Shown here one piece after another: positions 15,753 through 24,284 of a DNA stretch of 42,166 nucleotides. The position numbers were made by a program, and so were the translations under genes. This DNA comes from Streptomyces sp. ISL-66 (GTDB lineage: Bacteria; Actinomycetota; Actinomycetes; Streptomycetales; Streptomycetaceae), in contig NZ_JAGGOW010000181.1 of the NCBI RefSeq assembly GCF_018614135.1, forward strand, positions 1 through 42,166, written 5' to 3'. The first letter of the stretch is position 1. Every line of letters begins with the position of its first letter. The notes beneath the pieces are model-generated. The model was given only the letters and a program-made list of their open reading frames with translations, had not been told where the DNA came from and searched no databases.

Positions 15753-15795
15753 CCCGACCCGGAAACGATCGGGAGGCTTCGGCAGGCGGGCGCTT

Positions 15796-16662
15796 CTACA
15801 CCGGCGGAAGCTCGTGGAGGCGTCCGTCCGCGACGAAGGCGACGCTGCCTCCGACGCGCACGGAGCGGATGTCCTGGCCGTGGCCGTCCGCGCTGACGGT
15901 CATTTCGCTGGGGCGCCCGGTAAAGCGTCCCTGGCGCAGGAGGGCCCGCTCGCCGGTGCCGATGCGGCCGTGGCGGCGCAGATAGGCGGCGGCGCAGCCC
16001 GCGCCGCTGCCGGTGGCGACGTCTTCGAGCATTCCGTCGTTGTTCCAGTGCCGCCCCTCCAGGGCGGCGGCGTCGAGGAGATAGGCGAACTGGGCGCCGA
16101 GGCGGGCCAGCGGCGCGTCGAGCGGCGCGTCGATGCGGGCGCGGGCCAGGGCGTCGCCGCGTACGGGGAGCACCAGGTAGCGCAGGCCGGTGGAGACGAT
16201 CTCCGGGGGCAGGGCGGGGTCCAGGTCGACCGGTTCGAGGGCGAACAGGGCGGCGAGACCGTGCGGATCGGGGCGGCCGAGGAACTCGGCGGCGCCCTGG
16301 TCGAGCAGGCTCGCGTACCGGCCCGGGCCGCGCCGTTGGGTGGCGACCTCCACCGTCCGGGCCGGCAGGTGCAGGGTCCATGCCTCGTGGTCCGCGGTGC
16401 CGTGGAGGGCGTGCAGGACGGCGGCGGCGCCGATGAGGGGATGGCCGGCGAAGTCCAGTTCCTCGGTGAGGTCGAAGACGCGCGCCCGCCGGGTGCGCTC
16501 CGGTGCGCCGTCGCGGATCAGGAAGACGGACTCGAAGTGCCGCAGTTCCCGGGTGATGGTCTGCATCTGCGCGCCCGTCAGCGCATCGGCGTCGGGGAAC
16601 ACCGCGAGGCCGTTGCCGCTGTAGGGCTGGCCGGTGAAGACGTCGACGTGGTGGTAGCGCAT
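15796..16662 (-). CDS. PhzF-family isomerase/epimerase-like protein
   Basis: A 288-residue cytoplasmic protein of the PhzF fold. The start YHHVDVFTGQPYSGNGLAVF and FESVFL, which holds the catalytic Glu (Glu45 in PhzF), are typical, as are DFAGHPLIGAAAVL and DVATGSGAGCAAAYL. PhzF catalyses an isomerisation in phenazine synthesis, but most relatives are not phenazine enzymes and have unknown substrates. No other phz gene is here. It starts 10 bp after an MFS transporter stop, so the two form an operon facing an ArsR-type regulator; a small-molecule detoxification or export role is an inference. Confidence 0.9.
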   Translation of the reverse strand: MRYHHVDVFTGQPYSGNGLAVFPDADALTGAQMQTITRELRHFESVFLIRDGAPERTRRARVFDLTEELDFAGHPLIGAAAVLHALHGTADHEAWTLHLPARTVEVATQRRGPGRYASLLDQGAAEFLGRPDPHGLAALFALEPVDLDPALPPEIVSTGLRYLVLPVRGDALARARIDAPLDAPLARLGAQFAYLLDAAALEGRHWNNDGMLEDVATGSGAGCAAAYLRRHGRIGTGERALLRQGRFTGRPSEMTVSADGHGQDIRSVRVGGSVAFVADGRLHELPPV

Positions 16663-16672
16663 GGGGCCGACG

Positions 16673-17977
16673 CTACCGGGGGAGTTCACGTGCGGTCCGC
16701 AGCGGCGACAGCAGGAGGGGCAGTACGGCGAGGAGTTCACCCAGGGCCCCGGTCCACAGGGCCGTCCGGGCGCCGAAGTGTTCTCCCAGGATGCCTCCGA
16801 TCAGCGCGCCGAGGGGCATGGATCCCCACACCACGAAGCGGAACGTCGCCGTCATCCGGCCCAGGAGCGGCTCGGGGCAGAGCTGTTGCCGGAAGGCCAC
16901 CGAGGCGATCTTGAAGGTCATGAAGGCGGTCCAGCCCAGGCCCTGCAGGACGGCGGCGACAGCGAAGCGCCAGTCGGCGTGGAAGAGGGGCACCGCCGCC
17001 AGCCACAACACACCGCTGGTGATCACGGATGCGCACATCGCCCGGCCCTGGCCGAAGCGCGCGGCGATCCGCATCGTGAGCAGGCTGCCGAGGAAGCCGC
17101 CGACGGCCTCCGCGGTGAAGACCAGACCGCAGAGGAGGGGTGAGAGGCCGAGCTCTCCCGCGAGCAGCACGAGCAGCATGGCAGCGCCGATCGTGCCGAA
17201 CAGGTTGGAGATCGCGGAGGCGAGGGTGAGCGCCCGCAGGAGCGGGTTGCCGAAGACGAAGCGCAGGCCTTCGGCGATCTCGGACCGCAGGGGCACTTTC
17301 GGGCGGGGCTCGGGCGCCGCGTCGGCCCGGCGGATGCGGGACAGGAACAGGGCGGAGACGAGGAAGCTGACCGCGTCGACGACGATCGCCACGGGCGCCG
17401 TCAGCGCACCGACCAGCGCGCCGCCCGCACCGGGACCGCCGGCCGCGGTGATGGTGCGCGTCGCTTCGAGGGAGACATTGGCCTCGACCAGGCGGTCTGC
17501 GTCGACGAGTTGCGGGAGATGGCTCTGGTAGGCGATGTCGAAGAAGGCCGTGCAGAGGGACATGCCGAAGGCCACGACGTAGAGCTGCGGGAGGGCCAAG
17601 ACGTCGAGCCAGGCCGCGACCGGCAGGGAGGCGAGGAGCGCGGCGCGGCCGAGGTCGCCCGCGATCATGACGCGGCGGCGGCGCATCCGGTCCACCCAAG
17701 CCCCGGCCGGCAGACCGATGAGCAAGACGCCCAGGTACTCGCACATGACGAGCAGGCCCGCCTCGAAGGGGCCGGCGCCGAGGGTGCCTATCGCCAGGAG
17801 GGGGAGGGCGAGGAGGGTGATGGCCGAGCCGGCCTGGCTGACGGTGTCGCCGATCCAGAAGCGGCGGAAGTCCGCGATGCGCAAGAGGGCGGGGCGACCG
17901 CCACCGGAAGCACCCGTGCCGCTCTCCGTGCTTCTTTCGCCGGTATCGCCGGCCTCGTTGGTGAGAGAAGTCGTCAT
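16673..17977 (-). CDS. MFS transporter, DHA3/enterobactin-exporter type
   Basis: A 434-residue 12-helix major facilitator. It begins, after a charged 30-residue N terminus, with LLRIADFRRFWIGDTVSQAGSA, characteristic of the DHA3 (MefA/EntS-like) group, and has the loop 2-3 motif GLPAGAWVDRMRRRRVMI. These export drugs or siderophores by proton antiport. ATG 17977 is chosen; upstream frame is non-coding promoter. It is divergent from a DUF5937/ArsR regulator (88 bp between starts) and followed by the PhzF gene. Confidence 0.9.
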   Translation of the reverse strand: MTTSLTNEAGDTGERSTESGTGASGGGRPALLRIADFRRFWIGDTVSQAGSAITLLALPLLAIGTLGAGPFEAGLLVMCEYLGVLLIGLPAGAWVDRMRRRRVMIAGDLGRAALLASLPVAAWLDVLALPQLYVVAFGMSLCTAFFDIAYQSHLPQLVDADRLVEANVSLEATRTITAAGGPGAGGALVGALTAPVAIVVDAVSFLVSALFLSRIRRADAAPEPRPKVPLRSEIAEGLRFVFGNPLLRALTLASAISNLFGTIGAAMLLVLLAGELGLSPLLCGLVFTAEAVGGFLGSLLTMRIAARFGQGRAMCASVITSGVLWLAAVPLFHADWRFAVAAVLQGLGWTAFMTFKIASVAFRQQLCPEPLLGRMTATFRFVVWGSMPLGALIGGILGEHFGARTALWTGALGELLAVLPLLLSPLRTARELPR

Positions 17978-18014
17978 GACCGTGACACCACCACCCCCTG
18001 GACGGCGCAGCCAT

Positions 18015-18036
18015 TGTTTTAGTCTGGGTGAAAACA
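18015..18036. promoter_or_regulatory. TGTTTT-N10-AAAACA inverted repeat, candidate operator
   Basis: Lies in the 87-bp divergent spacer between the MFS/PhzF operon and the ArsR-type regulator, 29-50 bp upstream of the latter. This AT-rich 6+6 dyad stands out in GC-rich DNA and is well placed for autoregulation of both promoters. Confidence 0.5.
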
Positions 18037-18064
18037 TCATCGCGCGAGGCGGGCGGGAGCGGGC

Positions 18065-19042
18065 ATGGGCGAGGTGCTCTTCGGGGTGGACGACATGGCC
18101 AACCTCCGGTTCGCGATGTCGCCGTTGTGGGAGACCGCCGCCAGTCTGCGGGCGGTGGCCGATCCCGGACGGCATGCCGTCCATCTGCCGTGGATCAAAG
18201 AGGCGCTGGCTCTCCGGCAGGACCGGAGCCTCGCCGGGAAGACGGAACCGCTGCATGCCCTGGTGGCCCGGGACGGTACGGTGCGGAGCTTCCTGACGCC
18301 GCCTCCGCGCTGCCCGCTGGCCGAGATGGAGGAGGAGCTCGCCACGCTCGCGGCCCTGCCGGCCGAGGGGGTGCGCGCCGGGCTCGAAGCAGTCGGCCGG
18401 CGAACGCCGTTGACCGACTTCGAGCGGCGGCTGGCCGATGATCCCGTACGGGTACTGCCCGAACTGGCCGATGCGGTGCTCGCCTGGTGGCAGGCGGGCG
18501 TACGGCCGTACTGGCCCCGGATCCGCGCCGTACTGGAGGCCGACGTCGCGTACCGGACCCGCCAGCTCGGCGAGGACGGCATCCGGGAGGTGCTCGCCCA
18601 CCTCCATCCGGCGCTGCACTGGGCGGACAACCGCCTGGTGTCCGCCGACCTGCCGGCCGGGGAACTCGGCCTGGACGGAGGCGGAATCACCCTGGCGCCC
18701 AGCGCGTTCGCGGTCCGCTGCCACCTGCTGACCGGACAGGGCGGGGCGCCGCCGTGCACGATCTACCCGTCGCGAGCGGTGGGCACCCTGTGGGAAAGAC
18801 GGGACGCCGCCGGGGACGGACTGGCGCGCCTGCTGGGCCGCAGCCGGGCGCAGGTCCTCGCCCATACGAGCTCACCGTCCACGACGACGCGCCTGGCCGG
18901 GCGGACCGGCCTGAGCCTGGGCGCGGTCTCGCAGCACCTCGCCGTACTGCGCGATGCGGGCCTGGTCACCAGCCACCGCTATCGGCGCGAGGTCCACTAC
19001 AAGGCCAGCGACCTCGGTATCGCACTGCTGGAGCGGGTCTAA
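18065..19042 (+). CDS. ArsR-type winged-helix regulator with DUF5937 domain
   Basis: A 325-residue cytoplasmic regulator. The N-terminal ~240 residues are the DUF5937 region (start LFGVDDMANLRFAMSPLWET, and YWPRIRAVLEADVAYRTRQL), common in Streptomyces. The C-terminal ~80 residues are an ArsR HTH (TTTRLAGRTGLSLGAVSQHL, AVLRDAGLV, then VHYKASDLG). No arsenic-type Cys ligand pair is visible in the HTH, so the signal is probably organic. ATG 18065 has GGGAG upstream. It is divergent from the MFS-PhzF operon and is its likely local repressor (inference from layout). Confidence 0.88.
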   Translation: MGEVLFGVDDMANLRFAMSPLWETAASLRAVADPGRHAVHLPWIKEALALRQDRSLAGKTEPLHALVARDGTVRSFLTPPPRCPLAEMEEELATLAALPAEGVRAGLEAVGRRTPLTDFERRLADDPVRVLPELADAVLAWWQAGVRPYWPRIRAVLEADVAYRTRQLGEDGIREVLAHLHPALHWADNRLVSADLPAGELGLDGGGITLAPSAFAVRCHLLTGQGGAPPCTIYPSRAVGTLWERRDAAGDGLARLLGRSRAQVLAHTSSPSTTTRLAGRTGLSLGAVSQHLAVLRDAGLVTSHRYRREVHYKASDLGIALLERV

Positions 19043-19456
19043 CAAGGTGACCCCATCAGCTCCCGCCCCGACGCCTGCCGTCCGCCCCGGATACCCGCGG
19101 CCGGACGCCAGCACCTCCCGAGCGCACGAAAGGCCGCCTTCCCCACCAGCGGCTACGGCACGCCCGCCCTCATCACCCGCAACAACACCGTCCAAGCCCT
19201 CTACCCCTAAACCCTCCCGCCCGGGGTTGCGGAACCACCCCCACCGCACCACCCCGGCAGCCCCACGCCAGTGGCCGTCCTCACGGCATTGACCGCTGCT
19301 TCCTCCCGCCCGCCCTGCTGGGCTTTGCGGTGCCTCGAACTCCGCCGGGGGAGGGTTCGGCGGCAGCGGATCAGGGCAGTGTGCAGACGCCGGAGCCGGC
19401 ATCGGTTGCGGCGGGGGCGCGTTCGCCCCGTCGAAGACAGCAAAGGATGCGTTCGG
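19043..19456. other. Non-coding stretch, possible 3' gene remnant
   Basis: No intact gene. On + at about 19124-19210 a frame with G/C-ending codons reads ARKAAFPTSGYGTPALITRN and ends in ALYP then TAA; it may be the end of a lost gene, family unknown. The rest holds the promoter and 5' leader of the cold-shock gene, including GC-rich inverted segments at about 19340-19370. This is roughly where conserved gene order seems to give way to accessory DNA. Confidence 0.35.
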
Positions 19457-19660
19457 ATGGCTACAGGCACGGTGACGTCGTTCAACAGTGAGAAGGGCTT
19501 CGGGTACATCGCGCCGGACGGTGGAGGGCCGGACGTATACGCCCACTTCACCGCAATCCAAGGCGGGGGCTACAGGGAGCTGGTGGAAGGCGAGGCCATC
19601 GAGTTCGACATCACCGATGGCCCCAATGGCCCCCAGGCTGCGAACATCCAGAGGCTGTAA
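19457..19660 (+). CDS. Cold-shock domain protein
   Basis: A 67-residue single cold-shock domain. RNP1 is KGFGYI and RNP2 is VYAHF (usually VFVHF). It binds single-stranded RNA/DNA and acts as an RNA chaperone. It starts MATGTVTSFNSEKGFGYI and ends NIQRL as in the Streptomyces CspA-like group, with a slightly divergent DGGGPDVYAHF loop. AAGGA lies about 10 bp before the ATG. The long leader before it fits the family habit of mRNA-structure control, but no specific cold-box can be named. Confidence 0.93.
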   Translation: MATGTVTSFNSEKGFGYIAPDGGGPDVYAHFTAIQGGGYRELVEGEAIEFDITDGPNGPQAANIQRL

Positions 19661-19866
19661 GCGCAGCCGGTCCGGATCCCGTCGCGTGGGGCTTACATGC
19701 ACCGTGGTGCGTGCTGTCGGTCGCCTCGCGAACGTTCCCGGCCGTCGGTCGCGCCAGCGGAGCGCGGGAACCCACCGAGCCGTTCAGGTCCGGCGGAAAG
19801 CGCATCCGCCCCGCGCTCTCGCCCGAGGCGACCGATGGTTTCCTCGCCGTTGGGGAGGAAACGGCT

Positions 19867-20175
19867 TCAGAACTGGACGGCCAGGGACTGCCCCTGAGCT
19901 TCGGCCGCGGTCAGGCATGCGTCCACGGATGCGACGTAGTACGTCGTCTCGCCCTGGTAGGTCGGGAAGCAGTTCTGTTCGTAGGCGTACTCCTGAGCCA
20001 CGCACGACATGAATTTGGTCGGGTTGCTGGGGTGGGGATAGTTGCCGTCGGCCCGGCCCTCGCAGGAGAAGGGCGCGGGGTCCTGGAGTGCGGCCGGTTG
20101 CTGGGCCCCCGCGGCGGAAGCAGCGGCGAGCACCGCAATACAGCTCAGGGCGAGGCTCGTAAGGATCTTGTTCAT
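19867..20175 (-). CDS. Small secreted protein with peritrophin-A/CBM14-like chitin-binding domain
   Basis: A 102-residue exported protein. Signal peptide residues 1-25 (KILTSLALSCIAVLAAASAAGA). The mature part reads FSCEGRADGNYPHP then TKFMSCVAQEYAYEQNCFP and later DACL, the cysteine/aromatic layout of CBM14 (peritrophin-A) domains: C-x-DGxYPHP-x-KFxxC-x-C. Only four of the usual six Cys are present. It likely binds chitin or related glycans outside the cell. ATG 20175 is chosen (AGGGGG four bases upstream); GTG 20178 is the alternative. It stands alone between the cold-shock gene and IS debris. Confidence 0.75.
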   Translation of the reverse strand: MNKILTSLALSCIAVLAAASAAGAQQPAALQDPAPFSCEGRADGNYPHPSNPTKFMSCVAQEYAYEQNCFPTYQGETTYYVASVDACLTAAEAQGQSLAVQF

Positions 20176-20289
20176 CACGCCCCCTACAACGCAGCAGACG
20201 GCGAGAGGTCGCGGGTCGTCACCCGGGCGGGGCGGGCGGTGTCAGTTGCGTGGTGTGGCAGCGGTCGCAGGGGAAGGCGACAGAGGAGC

Positions 20290-20854
20290 CGGGTCTGGGC
20301 CCGGCTCTATCGCGTGGTCCTCGATGAACTTGGAGCGCGGGGTGAGCTGGACTGGTCACGGTGTGCGATCGACTCGGTCAGTCTGCGGGCGGCAAAAGGG
20401 GGCCTTTGACGGGACCGAATCCGACCGACCGCGGCAAGTTGGGATCGAAGATCCACCTGATCTGCGACCGGAACGGACTGCCGCTGTCCCTGGGTATCTC
20501 CGGGGCGAACATGCACGACAGCCAGGGCCTGGAACCGCTCGTCCGGGGCATCCCGCCCATCCGGTCCCGCCGCGGGCCCCGGCGCCGGAAGCCGGCGAAA
20601 CTGCACGCGGACAAGGGCCACGACTACGACCACCTGCGCCGATGGCTCGGCAAGCGCGGCATCCGCCACCGCATCGCCCGCAAGGGCATCGAGTCCTCAC
20701 AGCGGCTGGGCCGTCATCGCTGGGCGGTCGAGACAACCGTGTCCTGGCTGGCTGCCGCAGGCTCCACCGCCGCTACGAACGCAAAGCCGAACACTTCCTC
20801 GCCTTCGTCGGCATAGCCGCAACCCTCATCGGCTACCGCCGACTGATCCGGTGA
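20290..20854 (+). pseudogene. IS5-family transposase remnant in three frames
   Basis: Only the C-terminal two thirds of an IS5-type DDE transposase remains. The first block (frame 1, to about 20408) reads LYRVVLDELGARGELDWSRC and AIDSVSLRAAKGG with the first catalytic Asp; the second (frame 3, about 20400-20755) reads TGPNPTDRGKLGSKIHL, KLHADKGHDYDHLRRWL with the second Asp, and RHRWAVETTVSW with the Glu; the third (frame 2) reads RRLHRRYERKAEHFLAFVGI to the stop. Thus it has two frameshifts and lacks its N-terminal DNA-binding domain. Terminal inverted repeats were not identified. Confidence 0.88.
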
Positions 20855-20941
20855 GCCGGTCGACCGGGAGCAACAGGCGGCCAGGACCGGTGATGTCAGT
20901 GACAGCCCATAGGGTGCGCTGGTATTCGACGAGGAGGTTCC

Positions 20942-21538
20942 ATGGGCTTTTCCGGTCATCTGGTCTTTGCGCGCAGCGAGCGTCCGCTACTGGAAGCACC
21001 TCTGTTCAACAGCACTGGTCCAGGACTGAGGGACGACGTGCACGAGTGGCAGCCGCGACCGGGCGGCTGGCAGACCCTGCAAGTGGAACAAGGCATCTGG
21101 GAGCACGAGCACCTGTCCATCTTGGTCGAATGGACCGGAGCGCCGGCCTGCGTCGCCGACGTCTCCGACAGCAGCATCGCCCTCGTGACCGGCCTGGGCA
21201 CCGACGGGCACCGTTGGCAGGCATGGCTCAACCTGGACAACGCCGCCGCTCTCCTCGTCGAGGAACCCGAGGACGTGGACGACGTGAGCCTGTGGATGGC
21301 CACCCCGGAGTTCGAAGAGGCCATCGGACACAAGCGTGCAGAGCTCGATGCGGAGGTGCCGGCCGACGCCGAAGGCGCTCTCATGTGGGCGTCAGCGGCT
21401 GGTGTTCAAGCCGCAGCGCAGCAACCTGGGATCGAAGAACTACTGCGCGCACAGGAGACCTTCGTGGAGGAGCTGTTCGACGCGCTGCTGGACGAGCTGG
21501 GCTTCCCTGAAGCCGTCCACTCCGCACCGCAGCCATAA
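20942..21538 (+). CDS. Hypothetical 198-residue protein
   Basis: I do not recognise the family. It starts MGFSGHLVFARSERPLLEAP with GAGGAGG seven bases upstream, so expression is likely. It is acidic and soluble with no signal or membrane helix; Trp-rich middle (GGWQTLQVEQGIWEHEHLSI), VEWTGAPACVADVSDSSIA, and a helical acidic C-terminus (EELLRAQETFVEELFDALLD). Codon use is normal for the genome. Similar-looking orphan proteins occur in Streptomyces, sometimes near polymorphic toxin or immunity genes, but nothing in this context proves that. Confidence 0.75.
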   Translation: MGFSGHLVFARSERPLLEAPLFNSTGPGLRDDVHEWQPRPGGWQTLQVEQGIWEHEHLSILVEWTGAPACVADVSDSSIALVTGLGTDGHRWQAWLNLDNAAALLVEEPEDVDDVSLWMATPEFEEAIGHKRAELDAEVPADAEGALMWASAAGVQAAAQQPGIEELLRAQETFVEELFDALLDELGFPEAVHSAPQP

Positions 21539-22198
21539 GAAACGACGTCTATCAGAGCGGAGGCAGGGCCTTGGCATGGGCCCCTGAGGAGATATGACCC
21601 CTGTACCGGGAGCGCGCCGTCGGCCGCCCGGTGGTGCGCACCTCTTCTCTTACCCCAGGAATCATCCCACTCGAAGTGATCGGACTGTCACACTGGGTGG
21701 GACAGGTGTTGACTCAACCCGGGGGCTGCCGTCCCGAAACGAACTCGTCTAGGTAGCGCCCCCAGGGCAGCCTGCCCGGATGGGCCGCGACCTCTTTGCC
21801 TCATCGTCACCGACAAGCAGGCCCCCCACCCCTTCCAGCGCGTACGGACCGGCGCCCCGAACGCCTCGCGGCGAAGAAGCGGCGACGCGACCTGGGCACC
21901 GCGCTCGCGCTGGACGTCGCCGACGAGAGAACCATCGTCCTCGACGCCGGGGTAATCTCCGGGCGCGGGCGCGGGCGCGGGGTCGGCTCCGGCGTCGGGC
22001 TGGCGCTGGCCCGAGAGTTCGCCGCGGCCGCCGGAGCCTGAGTCTTGGTCGCCAACCTGTTGTTGATGACCCATCATGTCGAGTGCGTCGCGATCCTTGA
22101 GCCCGCCGCGAAGGGTGTCTGACCTGCAGGTTAGGGCAGTGTGCGTTATGTGCGGACGGCTGCGTGTTGGGTAAAGGTTGCATGGAGGGGGAGGTGTC
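21539..22198 (+). other. Gene-free stretch with a possible decayed ORF
   Basis: No intact gene. On + at about 21850-22041 a frame with mostly G/C-ending codons reads ERLAAKKRRRDLGTALALDV, then ADERTIVLDAGVISGRGRG and ends in AREFAAAAGA plus TGA; it looks like the 3' end of a lost gene, family unknown. A near-perfect palindrome CTGACCTGCAGGTTAG lies at 22119-22134. Confidence 0.35.
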
Positions 22199-22360
22199 GT
22201 GCCGCGTCTGGCAGAGGTCGAGGCGGATGTGCAGGGCCTCGTCGAGGCGCACATGGAAACGATGCTGAGAGTCCATTTCCTGGCCCAGTGAGTACAGCAC
22301 CGGGCCCTTGCATGGCGGGCGGATCGACTCGCTGGGTATCGACGAGAACGGCGCTCCACC
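22199..22360 (+). pseudogene. Frameshifted remnant of a PD-(D/E)XK/DUF5655-like protein
   Basis: Two blocks in different frames belong to one former protein. The first, from GTG 22199, reads LAEVEADVQGLVEAHMETML then RVHFLA; the second, one base shifted, reads SEYSTGPLHGGRIDSLGIDE then NGAP. Together they match the 'E-x-Lx-LVE ... FxxSEYSTGPxHGGRIDxLGxDENGxPVIIEYK' pattern of predicted nuclease-like DUF5655/NucS-type proteins, ending before the catalytic EYK. The missing 3' part and the frameshift show it is dead. Confidence 0.65.
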
Positions 22361-22928
22361 CTGCTGCCGGTGCGGCGTGAGAAACGCACTGCCCGCCTAC
22401 CCGGTGTTGCTACGGGCGTAAAACCGGTAGCCCCCATAGGAATCGGGCGGCAGATGGCACGAACATCAGTACATCGGAACGATGCCGCCGCAGTTCTGCC
22501 GTGCACACCGGCACTCCTGGCTCAGGTCGGCGTACGACACGGCATGCCGGACGAAACCCCTGGTTCCGTCTGCCCCGCCACGCACCCGGGCTGGCCACGG
22601 CTCCACCCGCAACCCGCCCGACCCTGACCGGAACCGCTCCGACGCCCGCACCTCCCCCAGCACCGCCAACGGCGCGGCCCCGGTGGCCGGCACACTCCGC
22701 CTGTCCACCCGCCCCGGCACCATCGAGGTGGCCGTCGGCGACGCCCGCGCCACCGCCGTGCCCCGCCGGACGACCGGCGGAAGGGACGTAACTGGCTGAC
22801 CCGGCCCCGGGACTTCGCCTACGGGGATGGCATGCAGGTCTGCGGACGGTTACGGAGGGTGGCGTGATGGATGCGGCTGGTTGTATTCTCCGTGCGAAGA
22901 TCATCAGCGATCACTATGGGGGAATGTC
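22361..22928 (+). other. Gene-free stretch before the terpenoid operon
   Basis: No intact gene. On + around 22690-22795 a frame reads LRLSTRPGTIEVAVGDARAT, which resembles the end of the HATPase domain of RsbW-like anti-sigma proteins, but it is short and isolated. The last 100 bp hold the P450 promoter: TTGTATTCTCC at about 22880 is AT-richer, and GGGGGAA at 22916-22922 is the ribosome binding site. Confidence 0.35.
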
Positions 22929-24284
22929 ATGCAGCAGACAGCCAGCAGGTCTCCGGGCGCGTTACCGCTGATCGGGCACGCGGGGCGGCTGGCGGTGGAT
23001 CCGCTGGGATTTTTGGAGAAGCAGCGAGCCTTCGACCCGGTCGTCGCGCTGCGCTTGGCGGGGCGGGAATGTTTCCTGATGAACAGCGCCCAGGCGGCGG
23101 TGGAGGTGCTGGTCGCCCAGCAGGATCGTTTCGACAAGGGTGGCCCGTTCATGGAAGCCGCCCGTCAGCTGGTCGGCAACGGTGTCATCACCTGCGCCGC
23201 CGAGGAGCATGCGGTCCAGCGGCCGGTGATGAAGCCGGCGTTCCACCGCAGCAGGGTCGCCGAGTACGCGGAGGTGATGCGCGAGTGCGTGGTGGAGGCG
23301 ACGTCTTCGTGGCGGGCGGGCCAAGTCATCGATGTGGGGGCGGTGATGTACCGGATGGCCGCGCTGGTGGTCTCCCGGACCCTGGTGTCCGCGCCGGCCG
23401 GACGGCAGGCCGCGCAGGCGATGGCTGAGGCGCTGCCGCAGCTTCTGTCCGGCTTGCTGCGCCGGATGCTGGTCCCGGCCGGATGGGTGCATCGCGTTCC
23501 TGTCCCGGCGAACCGGCGCTTCGATCAGGCCCGTGCCCGCCTGGACGACGCCATCGGCGAGGTCATCGCCCACTACCGGCATCACCAGGAGACGGACCGG
23601 CAGGACCTGCTGTCGCAGATCATGGCGGGCGATGAGGACTCGGGGCGCCGCCCCGATGACGCCGAAGTGCGCGACCAGGTCATGTCGGTGCTGGCCGCGG
23701 GGGTGGAGACCACCGCCTCGCTGCTGGCCTGGACCTTCCAGCTTCTGGCCCGCCACCCCGGGGCCGAGGCCAGGCTGTGGGAAGAACTCGACGGTGCGCT
23801 CGATCAGGGCCCGGTCACCTTCGACGACCTGTCCGCACTCGCCTACACCAAGCGGCTGCTGACCGAGGTCTTGCGCCTGTATCCGCCGACATGGCTGCTC
23901 AGCCGCACTGTCGTCACGGCCACCGAGGTCTGCGGATACCGCCTCCCGAAGGGGGCCGACATCCTTATCAGCCCCTACGCCCTGCAGCGAAACCCCGAAG
24001 TCTTCCCCGACCCCGGCCGCCTGGAGCCGGACCGGTGGCTGCCCGAGCGCCTCACCCCCGGCCAGCGGCAGTCCTTCCTCGCCTTCGGCGCCGGACGCCG
24101 CCGCTGCATGGGCGAGTTCTTCGGCATGACCGAAACCACCCTGGCCCTGGCCACCATCGCGCGGAACTGGCAGCTACGCCCCACTGCGCCGGAACCCCTC
24201 AAGCCGCTGCCTCGGTTCCTACTCGTCCCCGCCGAACAGCCGCTGCGGTTGCACCGGCGCACGCCGCAGGGAAACCACGCGTGA
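22929..24284 (+). CDS. Cytochrome P450 (terpenoid-type)
   Basis: A 451-residue soluble P450. The I-helix is LAAGVETTASLLAW (oxygen-activation Thr), the K-helix EVLRLYPP (ExxR), and the haem loop FGAGRRRCMG with Cys393 as thiolate ligand. The start PGALPLIGHAGRLAVDPLGF and the segment YRLPKGADILISPYALQRNP resemble CYP170-like enzymes that oxidise bacterial sesquiterpenes. It needs ferredoxin and reductase from elsewhere; none is encoded here. GGGGGAA precedes ATG 22929 by six bases. Its stop overlaps the GTG of a terpene cyclase (GTGA), so it almost certainly oxidises that cyclase's product. Confidence 0.95.
   Translation: MQQTASRSPGALPLIGHAGRLAVDPLGFLEKQRAFDPVVALRLAGRECFLMNSAQAAVEVLVAQQDRFDKGGPFMEAARQLVGNGVITCAAEEHAVQRPVMKPAFHRSRVAEYAEVMRECVVEATSSWRAGQVIDVGAVMYRMAALVVSRTLVSAPAGRQAAQAMAEALPQLLSGLLRRMLVPAGWVHRVPVPANRRFDQARARLDDAIGEVIAHYRHHQETDRQDLLSQIMAGDEDSGRRPDDAEVRDQVMSVLAAGVETTASLLAWTFQLLARHPGAEARLWEELDGALDQGPVTFDDLSALAYTKRLLTEVLRLYPPTWLLSRTVVTATEVCGYRLPKGADILISPYALQRNPEVFPDPGRLEPDRWLPERLTPGQRQSFLAFGAGRRRCMGEFFGMTETTLALATIARNWQLRPTAPEPLKPLPRFLLVPAEQPLRLHRRTPQGNHA

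Noticed and set aside
21749..22300. Minus-strand frame starting MLYSLGQEMDSQHRFHVRLD
   Set aside because: It looks protein-like at first, but it is the reverse of the frameshifted nuclease-like remnant, whose plus-strand blocks match a known pattern.
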